DNA of 64,000 nt. Source: Methanosarcina vacuolata Z-761. Its GTDB lineage: Archaea > Halobacteriota > Methanosarcinia > Methanosarcinales > Methanosarcinaceae. How positions within the stretch are numbered: the first letter of the stretch is position 1; every line of letters begins with the position of its first letter. The translations under genes were made by a program, and so were the position numbers. The notes under the pieces were generated by a model. The model was not told the DNA's origin. It did not search any database and saw only the letters and a list, made by a program, of their open reading frames with translations. The stretch is taken from positions 1,364,001 to 1,428,000 of the forward strand of contig NZ_CP009520.1 of assembly GCF_000969905.1 (NCBI RefSeq), written 5' to 3'. Of the stretch, positions 33,733 to 43,405 are shown one piece after another.

Positions 33733-34800
33733 TCATGTTCTCTGCAGATAAAACGCTATTGGAAACCCTATTATTGTTGGGATCCAAAAAGAAAATACCC
33801 TGTAGCTGAGTACAACAACAACTGTAATTGAACCAGGCACTCCCAGGCCTGTATAGAGAGCAGCCATAGAACTCTCCACAACGCCTATTCCTCCTGGCAG
33901 GAGAAAAGCTATTTTTCCTAAGAGAATAGGGAGCCCATACCCAACGACCAGGATCTCAAACCCTACAGGAAACCCTGCGGCTATGAAGAAGAAATAAAGG
34001 GTCAGCATATCAAAACTCGTAAAAATCACAGCCCCAAGAAGCGGGCGCTCCCAGCCTCCATTGCTTAAAGTTTCAAGGGCTGCAAAAATTCGGCTTACTG
34101 AAGCCTGAGTTGGAGCAGGCGTGTAGGATTTATGCAAGAGCCGAGCAAAGTAAGCTGCTATTCTGACAACAATAAGTGTGAAAGCTGTCCTGTTTTTTAA
34201 TCCCCAGTGTACTGCTGCAAAGCCCAGGCCAAGTAAGGTGAGGATTAGAATAAAGGCAAAAAACTGCACTGAAGAAAGGCTATGGGCTATCAGAAGATGG
34301 AGAATTCCAGATATAGCCAGTACTGTCAAGATCGTATTGTTGAAGATAGTGGGCAGGGTGCCAGCAAGCCCAGCTCCTTCGGCACTAATACCATATTTCC
34401 GTGCCCATCGATAAGTCGCTGCAGCATTTCCGAAAGGACCCCCTGCCAGCATGCCTATACTTGAAGCTGCAAGCGTTATTATAGATCCTTTTAATATCGG
34501 GATTGTCTGTTTTACTCTTGCTACAATGGAATTCATAAGAAAACCCGCTCCCAGGTAACTGACAACCTGGCCAAGGGCAGCCAGTAGCACAGCCCATGGA
34601 ATCATTGTTTTGATAACATGTGCAGACGCTTCAACCGAAGCAAGCTGCGGAAGAATAAGGTTAACAGCAAGCCCTATAAGGATAAGCGTTGGAAAGTAGC
34701 GGCCTACTTTTAAGACCAGGGGTGGGGGAGACAGCAGACTTCTGTGGACATTGTTCTCGCTTTTATTCCCTGATTTACCTTCGATCCAGCCTGTACTCAT
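33733..34800 (-). CDS. Flippase-like UPF0104 / lysylphosphatidylglycerol synthase TM protein
   Basis: A 355-residue integral membrane protein with seven to eight hydrophobic segments. Family features: GRYFPTLILIGLAVNLILP at the start, a loop with GGPFGNAAATYRWARKYGIS, and the C-terminal GYGLPILLGKIAFLLPGGIGVVESSMAALY. This family includes the membrane part of MprF and archaeal AglD-associated proteins; proposed roles are lipid flipping or glycolipid synthesis. Soluble catalytic domains are absent. ATG at 34800. It is divergent from the DUF1294 gene. Confidence 0.82.
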   Translation of the reverse strand: MSTGWIEGKSGNKSENNVHRSLLSPPPLVLKVGRYFPTLILIGLAVNLILPQLASVEASAHVIKTMIPWAVLLAALGQVVSYLGAGFLMNSIVARVKQTIPILKGSIITLAASSIGMLAGGPFGNAAATYRWARKYGISAEGAGLAGTLPTIFNNTILTVLAISGILHLLIAHSLSSVQFFAFILILTLLGLGFAAVHWGLKNRTAFTLIVVRIAAYFARLLHKSYTPAPTQASVSRIFAALETLSNGGWERPLLGAVIFTSFDMLTLYFFFIAAGFPVGFEILVVGYGLPILLGKIAFLLPGGIGVVESSMAALYTGLGVPGSITVVVVLSYRVFSFWIPTIIGFPIAFYLQRT

Positions 34801-34998
34801 TTAAAATCCTCAATACTATACGTTCTCATTCGAAAATTTTATCCCACAAACTATCAGATGCATTTTATACGGCTATACATCTGGGCAGCCACTTATTTAT
34901 AATTTATTTAATACTGTAATTATATTTATCTTTTTCAAATAAGTATAATCGAGTAAAATTTCACAGCCTTTAATTATTATTAGGGAGAATTATTTCCC

Positions 34999-35271
34999 AT
35001 GACAGAGACTGTATATCTTCTTTTTCCCATTATTTATGCTCTTATTAATGCAGCTTCGTATGCCCTGTATGGAATTGATAAATTTAAAGCAAGAAGGGAT
35101 AAATGGAGAATTTCAGAACAGAGCCTGTTGATAGTTTCTTTCTTTGGGCCAATCGGTGCAATCCTTGGAATGCAGCAATTCAGGCACAAAACACAGAAGC
35201 CGATTTTCAGATTCCTGGTGCCTGCATTTGCAGGAATTCACATCCTGTTAGTGCTCTGGATCAATCTCTAA
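34999..35271 (+). CDS. DUF1294 membrane protein
   Basis: A 90-residue protein with the DUF1294 signature: NAASYALYGIDKFKARRDKWRISE, then SFFGPIGAILGMQQFRHKTQKPIFR and a last membrane helix FAGIHILLVLWINL. Two or three membrane segments. The basic Arg/Lys loop between them is the conserved part. Function unknown; widespread in bacteria and archaea. A TATA-like promoter is plausible in the upstream 200 bases. Confidence 0.85.
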   Translation: MTETVYLLFPIIYALINAASYALYGIDKFKARRDKWRISEQSLLIVSFFGPIGAILGMQQFRHKTQKPIFRFLVPAFAGIHILLVLWINL

Positions 35272-35348
35272 AATTGAAGAGATCTCTCTATGTTGTTAGT
35301 AACCTCTTTGTCCCCTTGATTAAAGGAAAATAAAGAAAAGTCCGAAAA

Positions 35349-35433
35349 AGTAAAAAGAAAACTGAAGTAAAAGAAAACTGAAGTAAAAGAAAACTGAAGT
35401 AAAAGAAAACTGAAGTAAAAAGAAAACTGAAGT
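35349..35433. repeat. 16-bp tandem repeat (AAAAGAAAACTGAAGT), five copies
   Basis: Five head-to-tail copies, one with an extra A, ending 15 bases before the stop codon of the DUF1015 gene. Like several other arrays in this window it sits directly at a gene's 3' end. Confidence 0.93.
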
Positions 35434-35448
35434 ATATGACAGGAAGAC

Positions 35449-36633
35449 TTATGGAACAATCTTTCTGGCTTCGATATAATACCTCTTCTCGTTTTCTTTT
35501 CCAAGGGAAAATGATTTTCTTGGAAGAACCCCCTTCTTTCTAATTAGAGAAAAGAAATCGCTCTTTTTTAATGGGGGCAGGAAGAAGCCGATATTGCCCT
35601 GTTTTTTTCCAAGTTTTTCCACGACTTCAGGATCATGTTCATATTCGATTGAATAATTATCAATTATCTCGTCAAGGGTTTCGACCTCAAGATCGTAAAC
35701 GGGATTATCAAAAATCAGCACACCAGACCTATCTTTTGTAATAAACCCTATTGAATGTCCTGCAGACGGGAAATCGGCATTTGAGGGAGAAGTACTGGTT
35801 TCCTCGACCCTTGCATTGAATTTTTTGAGCAGTTCTTCAGGCTCAATTCCGCTTACAACCCTGTGAATAGGTTCAAAGGAAAGCCCTGGGTCGTGAACAT
35901 TTACAAGCTCGACCATTGCATACCTTGCAGGATGATCGGCCGGTGCGCTCCCTTTAATTTGTTCCCAGAAGCTCTTTGCAGCAGCAAGGCTGTGGTTTCC
36001 ATCACCAACAAGAAGGGTTCCCAGGTTCAGGATTTTCTCCGAAATTTCTTTAATTATATTTTCATTACTGATCCTGTAACCCTTGATGTGGCCGCCGTTT
36101 TCCATCAGATCAAAATCATAAACCTTGTTATCTTCACAAACAAAGTCATCAGGGTTTCCGGGGATAACCGAGAAATAAGGATCATCATATAACACTAAGA
36201 TATGCGATAGTTCCAGTTCTGCGTTTTCCCTTATCCTGACTCTTGCAGGAAGCCTTTCTTTAATAGTGCCTTCCGTTGGTTTGATAAACGAATCGGACCC
36301 GTTAAACTGGTATTCTTCCAGGTCTATTGCAGCAACAAGTCCTGTTCTTTCCTTACCTGAGACCAAACGCCTTACGAGAATAAAACAGGGGCCCTGGTCA
36401 ACGAGAAGTTTTTTGTAGGTACTTATGGTTTTATGGATCTTATTTACTCGATTTTCATCTAGCGGAAGATATATTTCCGGATAAATTAAATTTAAAGTAG
36501 AAGGAGTATCTCCAATAAATTCTTCAACTCTTTTCCAGTATTCCGGATCCTGAGTGTGCTGATCACAGGCAATCACTGCCCACTTTTCCCAATTATCTTT
36601 AGGAAGAAGAATGCGTGGAACATGTAAAACCAT
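35449..36633 (-). CDS. DUF1015 family protein (394 aa)
   Basis: A soluble protein matching DUF1015: the start VLHVPRILLPKDNWEKWAVIACDQHTQ, the middle segment NLGTLLVGDGNHSLAAAKSFWEQIK and HDPGLSFEPIHRVVSG. The family has no established reaction; conserved Asp, His and Asn residues in GDGNHS suggest an enzyme. Length agrees with other members. ATG at 36633. Standing alone, with a tandem array at its 3' end. Nothing unusual in codon use. Confidence 0.82.
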   Translation of the reverse strand: MVLHVPRILLPKDNWEKWAVIACDQHTQDPEYWKRVEEFIGDTPSTLNLIYPEIYLPLDENRVNKIHKTISTYKKLLVDQGPCFILVRRLVSGKERTGLVAAIDLEEYQFNGSDSFIKPTEGTIKERLPARVRIRENAELELSHILVLYDDPYFSVIPGNPDDFVCEDNKVYDFDLMENGGHIKGYRISNENIIKEISEKILNLGTLLVGDGNHSLAAAKSFWEQIKGSAPADHPARYAMVELVNVHDPGLSFEPIHRVVSGIEPEELLKKFNARVEETSTSPSNADFPSAGHSIGFITKDRSGVLIFDNPVYDLEVETLDEIIDNYSIEYEHDPEVVEKLGKKQGNIGFFLPPLKKSDFFSLIRKKGVLPRKSFSLGKENEKRYYIEARKIVP

Positions 36634-36790
36634 GGTATGTTAAAAAAAGAGAGAGAATATAAAGATTTCTAAATTCCTTTTTTGAGTAGATTTCCAAATT
36701 TCCTTTTTGAGTGCACAGCTCTAAGAAAAAATAAGTTTATAAAAGTGAATTCATAAAAGTGAATTCATAAAAGTGAGCTTACAAAAAAGT

Positions 36791-38161
36791 TTATTTTACT
36801 GTGTCGTATCCGGCATTTTTCCATGCAGTCATGCTGCCAAGCACATTATATACATTATTATAACCATGCTTTTTCAAGATCGAAGCTGCTATATTGGAAC
36901 GCCTGGAACTGTCACAATAAACAATTACCTGAGAGTCCTTTGAGACCTTATCCAGATTTTCTTCAAGCTCTCCAACGTATATATTTTTGGCTCCCTGGAT
37001 GTGCCCTTCATCCCATTCCTTCTTCTTCCTCACATCCAGTAGTGTCATCTCCTCTTGCTTCTCCAGCTTATTCTTCAGATCGTGGACCGATATAAAACTA
37101 AGTCCGTCCGCAGGTAAGGCTTTCATATACCAGGCTGAAATTCCGCCGTTCAAAAAACCCGCTATATTATCATAACCCAGCCGGACCAGATACCTTACAG
37201 CGGTTTCAAGCTGCTCTTTTTCCTCCAGCACGAGGATTATGGGTTTGTTATAAGGAAGAAACCAGCCCGCGAATGAAGGTACTCCTCCGAGCCAGATGCT
37301 ATAGGAGTTTCTTATATGCGCTCCTCCAAAAGAGTGAGGCATACGCGTATCAACGACTACTGCCCCTTTTTCCATTTCCTTCCTGAAATCCGCTGGTGAA
37401 AGCGGCTTCGGAACTGGCAGGCCCTGCAGCAGAGGAGGTCCTTGCAGGTTGTACTGCTCCATTTTCTTGAAGTAAGGAGGAAAATCAAGCTGCTCTTCAA
37501 GTTTGAACTTAATAAATTCTTCCCTGTTTGTTTTTTGCAGAGCAGGATTCTGTACACGCTCAAGTCCAAGCGTACTGTAGTCACGTTTGGCGATAGCTCC
37601 CCCACAAACCGAGCCTGCACCATGCGCAGGACATAGTATTACTCCATCTCCAAGGGGAAGGATTTTGTTAAATATGCTTTCATAGAGGTTTGCTGCCAGC
37701 CCTGGAGCTTTCTCTGGGCCATAGAGATCGGTCCTCCCGGTATCGCCTACAAACAGGGCATCTCCTGTAAAAACCATTACTGGCTCTTTTCCTGTATCAA
37801 GGTCGGTCAGGACGTAGGACATACTCTCATCGGTATGGCCCGGAGTGTGTAAAGCCGTCAATCTCATTGAGCCGAAATCGACCTTCTGACCTTCATTCAC
37901 GTAGTTCCCGTATTTGAAATCTACTCCATGACCATGATAAATCTCTGCATTTGTAAGTTTCTTCAGTTCCAGGGAACCAATTACATAGTCTTCATTTCTG
38001 TGGGTTTCAAAAATATATTTTATATTCATACCCTCTCTTCTGGCAAGCTCGGCATAGACATGACAGTCTCTTCGAGGGTCGATAACTATGGCTTCATTTT
38101 CCGAACCAATGAAATAGGAAAGATGAGCCAGACCTTCAGATTTAATGCGTTCAAATTTCAA
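36791..38161 (-). CDS. MBL-fold (persulfide dioxygenase-like) protein fused to two rhodanese domains
   Basis: A 456-residue fusion. Residues 1-240: metallo-beta-lactamase fold as in ETHE1/CstB, with LHTPGHTDES, VFTGDALFVGDTGRTD and LCPAHGAGSVCG. The first metal motif reads THRNEDY (53-59) instead of HxHxDH, so two ligand positions are Asn and Tyr. About 265-345: first rhodanese domain, lacking the loop cysteine. About 360-456: second rhodanese domain with active loop VIVYCDSSRRSN, Cys present. Relatives handle persulfide and polysulfide sulfur. The altered metal site may bind one metal or a different one. ATG 38161. Single gene in a sulfide-exposed anaerobe. Confidence 0.85.
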   Translation of the reverse strand: MKFERIKSEGLAHLSYFIGSENEAIVIDPRRDCHVYAELARREGMNIKYIFETHRNEDYVIGSLELKKLTNAEIYHGHGVDFKYGNYVNEGQKVDFGSMRLTALHTPGHTDESMSYVLTDLDTGKEPVMVFTGDALFVGDTGRTDLYGPEKAPGLAANLYESIFNKILPLGDGVILCPAHGAGSVCGGAIAKRDYSTLGLERVQNPALQKTNREEFIKFKLEEQLDFPPYFKKMEQYNLQGPPLLQGLPVPKPLSPADFRKEMEKGAVVVDTRMPHSFGGAHIRNSYSIWLGGVPSFAGWFLPYNKPIILVLEEKEQLETAVRYLVRLGYDNIAGFLNGGISAWYMKALPADGLSFISVHDLKNKLEKQEEMTLLDVRKKKEWDEGHIQGAKNIYVGELEENLDKVSKDSQVIVYCDSSRRSNIAASILKKHGYNNVYNVLGSMTAWKNAGYDTVK

Positions 38162-38258
38162 GCTAAGCCCCCTCAGCTCTATATTATGTTTTATGAAATA
38201 AATTTCTGCCTGTTGCAGATTTCTCTTTATCTAATTATATAACCGTATATTTCTATTT

Positions 38259-38360
38259 TGGCTCTTCGTTGTTTTGTGTGGATATCCTCATAATATTCTC
38301 ATAAAAACCAATGCGATCTTAATTGAAAATCATCTTATCCGTAGGAATGACGAAGAGCTC
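38259..38360. mobile_element. MITE-like element, copy B (TIR GGCTCTTCGT)
   Basis: A 102-bp relative of 2938-3040 with ends GGCTCTTCGT (38260-38269) and ACGAAGAGCT (38350-38359), inverted with one mismatch. The interior ATCCTCATAATATTCTCATA, then AAAACCAATGCG, aligns well with copy A. No coding content. The spacer 38361-38659 otherwise has only the array below and AT-rich DNA. Confidence 0.7.
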
Positions 38361-38466
38361 ATATTTATGAAAAAAACATACTCATATCTTTATGAAAAAT
38401 ATAACCTTTCATATAGGTATACAGAAAGTAAAATTCCAATGTAATATACAAATATAATGGCAAAAG

Positions 38467-38512
38467 GAAATCTAAATCTAAATATAAATATAAATATAAA
38501 TACAAATATAAA
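38467..38512. repeat. Six-bp tandem repeat (AAATAT/AAATCT)
   Basis: Seven to eight units of AAATCT, AAATAT and AAATAC in the spacer downstream of the surface-protein gene. Low complexity. Confidence 0.8.
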
Positions 38513-38659
38513 AAGTAAGTAAAAATCTATTTGTAAAAATATAAAATGTGAAAAATTAAAGAGCAGCAGCAGAACCTGAAATAACTAAAAACCAGTCCTG
38601 TCAGCTTCTCTTAACTTTTTCCATTTCAAACCTCATTTTCTGTTTTTTTGTTTGGGTTT

Positions 38660-40087
38660 TTACTCTGACTCCCCGACAGTTATTGAATAGTCAAAATTGT
38701 TTGTGTTTTTCGGGAGAATTGTAAGTTCCCATGTTCCAATTGCTCCGGCTGCTCTATACGTTTCGGTATATTTCCTGCTGCCACTCTGATAGCTTGAACT
38801 AGTTTCCGTTGCCCATATTGGGAAGATGTATCCTTGAGAGTATACGGCACTACTATCAACGGTTTTTACAAGGGATAGATTAACAGGGTTGGAATTGCAT
38901 GTCAGGTTTATTTCAAAACCTGGTTCCTCCTTTTCAGGGGAGATACGTACAGATGCACCCTGGTCAGAAGTTTCAGCCGAAACTTCAATTGTTATCGGGT
39001 CGGCCGTTGTGGTATTAAAGGTTTTTACATAAGGGACTTTAGGCTGTTTATCAACCGTAAAGCTCAGGCTAATTTGTGGGACGGATCCGTCATTCTCTTT
39101 CCCATCAGCATTCATTTCGATGTAAGCATCATAACTCCCGCTCGCACTCTCTGGGACTGGTACCCTGATGGTCATATTAGCAATTTCACCGGCTTTTATG
39201 GTTGAAGGTGCGGAGATCTCTATTATATCATCACTAAAAGCGGATTCGTCAAATGAATAGTCATATATTTCGTATCTCATTACCTTCGGATCGATAGTAA
39301 CATCTTTCCCTGCTACATTTTTAATTTTTATGGCGTATATATATTCCTGTCCAGGCTCAACGGTGTCAGAAACATAACTTGTCTGAAGTTCAAGTTTCGG
39401 ATTGACAGGGACTGAGACCCAAAGGTGCATTGCATTGACATACCTAGGGTATATATATTCTTCATCTGATGTAGAATCACTATATCCTTCAGCAGAGATA
39501 GAATCACTATACCCTTCAGTAGAAACAGAATCACTATACCCTTCATCTGATGTAGAATCACTATATCCTTCAGCAGTTTCCTGGATATATACAGGAGCAT
39601 CGTATTCTTCTGGATAAGTATCATTTGTGAAGGCTATCTGGGCTTCATACTCTCCACCTTCCGCATCCTCGGGAACACTTACATCAATGGTAAAGTTCTG
39701 CTCTACGCCAGGGCTTACAGTTACGTTTTCAGGTGAAATCGTAATCCAGCTTTCGTTTACAACATCATAGTAATCGTTAGATGGAGCTACAACTTTCGGG
39801 GTTATGTCAAGTGTTTCATTACCTTCGTTCCTGAAGCTGACATTGAAAGTTTCACTTTTTCCCTGCATGAGATATATCGAATAATAGTTTGGTTTTATAT
39901 CATGTACGGTGTAATTGCCGTAAGCCTCTTCCAGTCCGGGAACTATATTACTTTCGTAAGTTCCGTTCTCGTAGGTAACTGTTCCGTTAAGCTCTTCTGT
40001 CTGAGCAAACGCAACTGGTAATAATATCAGGCAAAGCAATAAACTAAAAAACTTGGATGCTGCCTTCAATGCTGTACTTTTACTCAT
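38660..40087 (-). CDS. Secreted surface protein with EGYSDS tandem repeats
   Basis: A 475-residue exported protein. Signal peptide SKFFSLLLCLILLPVAFAQ. Then a region with KPNYYSIYLMQGKSETFNVSF and SPGVEQNFTIDVSVPEDA that resembles the archaeal COG1361/NEW3-type beta domains, then four copies of EGYSDS(x)6 encoded by a 30-36-bp DNA repeat (about 39465-39580), a second beta domain (VEPGQEYIYAIKIKNVAGKD) and a C-terminal beta region. No membrane helix at the end and several N-glycosylation sequons. Probably a secreted envelope component; the repeat number is likely to vary. ATG at 40087. Confidence 0.75.
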   Translation of the reverse strand: MSKSTALKAASKFFSLLLCLILLPVAFAQTEELNGTVTYENGTYESNIVPGLEEAYGNYTVHDIKPNYYSIYLMQGKSETFNVSFRNEGNETLDITPKVVAPSNDYYDVVNESWITISPENVTVSPGVEQNFTIDVSVPEDAEGGEYEAQIAFTNDTYPEEYDAPVYIQETAEGYSDSTSDEGYSDSVSTEGYSDSISAEGYSDSTSDEEYIYPRYVNAMHLWVSVPVNPKLELQTSYVSDTVEPGQEYIYAIKIKNVAGKDVTIDPKVMRYEIYDYSFDESAFSDDIIEISAPSTIKAGEIANMTIRVPVPESASGSYDAYIEMNADGKENDGSVPQISLSFTVDKQPKVPYVKTFNTTTADPITIEVSAETSDQGASVRISPEKEEPGFEINLTCNSNPVNLSLVKTVDSSAVYSQGYIFPIWATETSSSYQSGSRKYTETYRAAGAIGTWELTILPKNTNNFDYSITVGESE

Positions 40088-40689
40088 GTTTCTGGCTCCT
40101 TTCTTCTGGTGAGGAATTATACATTTCTAATCGATACACTCAGGTTCTCCAATCTCCTGCAAACCAGCAGTATAAGACTCCTGTGCCGTAAATCTATAAT
40201 TTTTAATTTATCAGAGGGGATGAACATTTTTTATAATGTATATAATTTCATTATATGTCCCCCTATAAAGTACTTATGGAACTTGCAAATATTTATGAAA
40301 ATTACAATGGAGCTCGCAAATCTGCACTGAGTTTGTTTCTCAAAAACTTTGAATTTTAACTCAGAAGAGACTTTTTATTATTTTCTGGTCTCTTCAGATT
40401 TACTTTAAATCGTGCAAAACAATAAAATTTTAATTTTATTAAAATAAATTCTTTTTTATGACAAAAGGAAACAAATCAATCAATAAGTCAATGGTAAAAA
40501 CGGTATTTGAAGGCAACATAACTTCAATAAACTGTATTTTTGCACTGGAAAATGGGTAGGATTTTCACCATTGATGAGGTGAGATTTCAGTATGGATAAA
40601 TAAAGTGCGAATAGAAAATTCAATTTAAATTTGAATGAAATTCTATTGTTCGTTTGAAATTGGAGAGGAACCAGAATAAATTAAAAAGA
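40088..40689. other. Intergenic, no gene recognised
   Basis: AT-rich region upstream of the secreted protein gene; a T/A-rich stretch near 40420-40460 gives a perfect-looking AT hairpin (AAAATTTTAATTTTATTAAAA). No credible frame. Confidence 0.5.
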
Positions 40690-40856
40690 CTCTACTCCCG
40701 AGACGAAACTCGGGTAATTCAGCCATCTTGAGCAAGAGAAATTAGAAAAAAGGAACCGTACTCTGAGACGGAACTTGGATAATTCAACCATCTTGAGCAA
40801 GCGAAATCAGAAAAAAGGGCCCCTCCTCCCGAGACGGGAGGACTAGAGCACCGGGA
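40690..40856 (+). repeat. Dispersed 'GAGACGGAACTCGGG' element, two to three tandem units
   Basis: A unit of about 60 bases, CTCCCGAGACGAAACTCGGG, then TAATTCAGCCATCTTGAGCA, then AGARAAATYAGAAAAAAGG, is present twice in full (about 40690-40755 and 40756-40820) and once in part with GAGACGGGAGG. Same family as 22684-22779. It ends 20 bases before the stop of the GTPase gene. Confidence 0.75.
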
Positions 40857-40878
40857 CTTGAATAATGACTTGGCTGGA

Positions 40879-41880
40879 TCAGATTGCTGGTTCGGTATCC
40901 AGCTCTTCGGAAGAAGTGGAAAGGCGTTTTTCTTCGATCATTTGCATGAGCCTGTTCATTACGTCTTCAATTCCTTCTCCGGTAACTGTGGAAATATTAA
41001 ATTCCACTTCATCCAGCTTCTTGAACTCGGACCTGTCAGCCTTGTTTGAGACCACAAGCAGGGGAAGTTTGAAGTTCTCTCGAATTTCTGCAAGCAGGTG
41101 TTTCTGAGCTTCGATTTCGTATCCACAGCTTTCACTGGGATCAATCATAAACATCACAACCGCGTCAAGGTAATGAATCGCGGTAATTGCCTGCTTTTCG
41201 ATATCGTTTCTCTCGGACATCGGGCGGTCAAGAAGTCCTGGAGTATCCATAACCTGATAACGCACACCGTCCTGCATGAAATGCCCGATTGTTACGCCTT
41301 TTGTCGTAAATGGATATGGAGCGATTTCAGGGCTTGCACCTGTAATTTTTGAGACGAAACTCGACTTTCCTACATTCGGGTAGCCAGCAATTACAATTGT
41401 GGGCTCATCCTGCACATCAGGAAGTTTCCGCAAGATGTTTCGGGCTTCGTTCAGGAAGAGAAGATCCTTGTTAATTGACTTGATAATCGAAGCAAGCCTT
41501 CCAAATGCTTCTTTCCGGATAGGCTCCGGGAGATCTGAATTTCTAATTTTTCCAACATAGCTTCTTGAAATCTCATGAATTTTCCTGCTGGCCCAGTCCG
41601 CGGATGCAAGGGACATCTTGAGTTTTTCTACGCCTACAAGGATGTCTGTGAGTTCATAATAAAATCTGGGTAATTGTTCGAAACTTGGGAATCGCCTTAC
41701 TATGTTTGCAAGATTATCCGTCAGAATGTTTGCAGCTGTCAGCAGCATGGATTCATTGGCCCTTAATCGGCTTTCCCTGCTATCTATGGTTTTCCCGGAC
41801 ATAGCTCGCGCTGACCGTTTAAAGGCTTTATTGATTAATTCCTCGGAAGTAGGGACGGTATGAATTTTCTCAAAGATCAT
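40879..41880 (-). CDS. NOG1-like GTPase (Obg/TRAFAC class)
   Basis: A 333-residue GTPase. The N-terminal helical domain (about 1-155) matches archaeal NOG1 proteins (MIFEKIHTVPTSEELINKAFKRS). The GTPase domain has all motifs: G1 GYPNVGKSS, G2 around PFTTKGV, G3 DTPGLLD, G4 SNKAD and G5-like STVTGEG. NOG1 acts in assembly of the large ribosomal subunit. The archaeal form ends just after the GTPase domain, as here. The ATG at 41880 begins the conserved N-terminal helix. Single gene; its 3' side abuts a dispersed repeat. Confidence 0.9.
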   Translation of the reverse strand: MIFEKIHTVPTSEELINKAFKRSARAMSGKTIDSRESRLRANESMLLTAANILTDNLANIVRRFPSFEQLPRFYYELTDILVGVEKLKMSLASADWASRKIHEISRSYVGKIRNSDLPEPIRKEAFGRLASIIKSINKDLLFLNEARNILRKLPDVQDEPTIVIAGYPNVGKSSFVSKITGASPEIAPYPFTTKGVTIGHFMQDGVRYQVMDTPGLLDRPMSERNDIEKQAITAIHYLDAVVMFMIDPSESCGYEIEAQKHLLAEIRENFKLPLLVVSNKADRSEFKKLDEVEFNISTVTGEGIEDVMNRLMQMIEEKRLSTSSEELDTEPAI

Positions 41881-42240
41881 TATGTTCTAACCCTCTGGGG
41901 ACTCTGCTAAGTTATATAAACGTTATTATAGACGAAGTATTTTTAGCAAAATAAATTCGCAAGCGAGAGTCTCACAGAGATTCCTGAAGGCGATTCCCTG
42001 AGAGAAAATTTATTGCTCGGCTTTGAATTTATAATCATAAAATCTGGTGATAAACTGATCTAAAATGAAAAACCAGGTAAATATTTAAAGCAGAACCGGA
42101 CTGTATTTATATTTGTAACATTAATTTGTAATAAGATTTATAATCATTAATTATGGTAAATATATGCGTCAGCTTACATTATCTATTTATCGATTTTGTA
42201 CATCATTCTTATAAAGGTATATGAAACTAATGGTGGTAAT

Positions 42241-43116
42241 ATGGAACTTACTCCGATTCAAAAAGATATTATTATTGCATTAATCAACCTTCAGCGGCAA
42301 AAGGACCGGGCAATAAAGGGAGAAGAAATAGCCGAGGTAATCAAGCGTAATCCTGGAACTATCCGCAATCAGATGCAATTGTTAAAGGCCCTTGGTCTTG
42401 TAGAGGGAGTACCAGGGCCAAAAGGAGGCTATAAGCCCACAGGGGCAGCATATGACGCATTAAGAATCCAACAACTGAAAAATGAGTCCGTAGTTCCCCT
42501 TTACAGGAACAATGCGTTAGTTAGTGGAGCTACAGCTGCCGATATTAGTTTTACTACGGTTAGGAGTCCGGATGCCTGTAGTGGAGTCGTCCGCGTAATT
42601 GGAAACACAAAAGATTTCATAATGGACGATAAGCTCCAGGTAGGCCCCACGCCTGTAAACCGTCTGATAATCCGTGGAGAAGTTACAGGAAGAGATGACA
42701 CTAACAATTCAATTCTGTTCAACATTACGGAAATGATCTCACTTCCTAAAAAACATGTCAAACACTATATGAAGTATCCCCCTTTGCTTGTAAATCTCAA
42801 TGCAAGTATCCAGGAAGCAACGAGGCTTTTTATCCGGAATAACGTTCATGGAGCTCCTGTAGAAGATAAAGGAAAAATCATAGGAATCGTTACCTACACC
42901 GATATTGCCCATGCTATTGCTCAGGGAAAACCCAATGTAAAAGTCAAAGATATCATGACAAAAGAACTTATCACGGTTGATGGTGATATGCAGCTCTACG
43001 ACGTTGTAAAACTCTTTCATAAGTATAACGTAGGCAGGCTCATCGTAACCATTAATGGAGTGCCCAAAGGCACACTGTCAAAAACCGATGTTTTGAATGA
43101 ACTGGCAGTATATTGA
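42241..43116 (+). CDS. HTH-CBS regulatory protein
   Basis: A 291-residue cytosolic protein. N-terminal winged helix (about 1-75: MELTPIQKDIIIALINLQRQ, then IKGEEIAEVIKRNPGTIRNQMQLLKALGLVEG), a linker domain (80-180), and a pair of CBS motifs (about 180-291, with NVHGAPVEDKGKIIGIVTYTDI and YNVGRLIVTINGVPKGTLSKTDVL). CBS pairs bind adenine nucleotides, so this is likely an energy- or nucleotide-responsive transcription factor, a common type in methanogens. The frame is open from 42196, but TGGTGGTAAT precedes the ATG at 42241. Target genes are unknown. Confidence 0.87.
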   Translation: MELTPIQKDIIIALINLQRQKDRAIKGEEIAEVIKRNPGTIRNQMQLLKALGLVEGVPGPKGGYKPTGAAYDALRIQQLKNESVVPLYRNNALVSGATAADISFTTVRSPDACSGVVRVIGNTKDFIMDDKLQVGPTPVNRLIIRGEVTGRDDTNNSILFNITEMISLPKKHVKHYMKYPPLLVNLNASIQEATRLFIRNNVHGAPVEDKGKIIGIVTYTDIAHAIAQGKPNVKVKDIMTKELITVDGDMQLYDVVKLFHKYNVGRLIVTINGVPKGTLSKTDVLNELAVY

Positions 43117-43405
43117 AAAATTAAGGTTTTTTGTGGCCCTTTAAATGAAAAGAAATGCACATGAAATTCTTATAATCACAGGCACAAAGAAATGAAAGTG
43201 CTTGAAAGAACTTTCATGCCAAATAAGTTAGTAAAGGTTATTACAGGTTAGTAAAAGTTCGTAAAAGTTAATGAAATTCATTAGAAGATAGTAGAAGGTA
43301 GTAGAATAGTGTAGTAGAAGGTAGTAGAATAGCTGGAAAACTCGATGTATATAAAATATCGAATTATCCGGGTTCTCAAACCAGGAGGTAAAAACCTCCA
43401 GGTCT

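Noticed and set aside
40865-41107. Plus-strand frame at the end of the NOG1-like gene
   Set aside because: Antisense to the GTPase C-terminal region; composition rich in Ser from complementing the coding strand.
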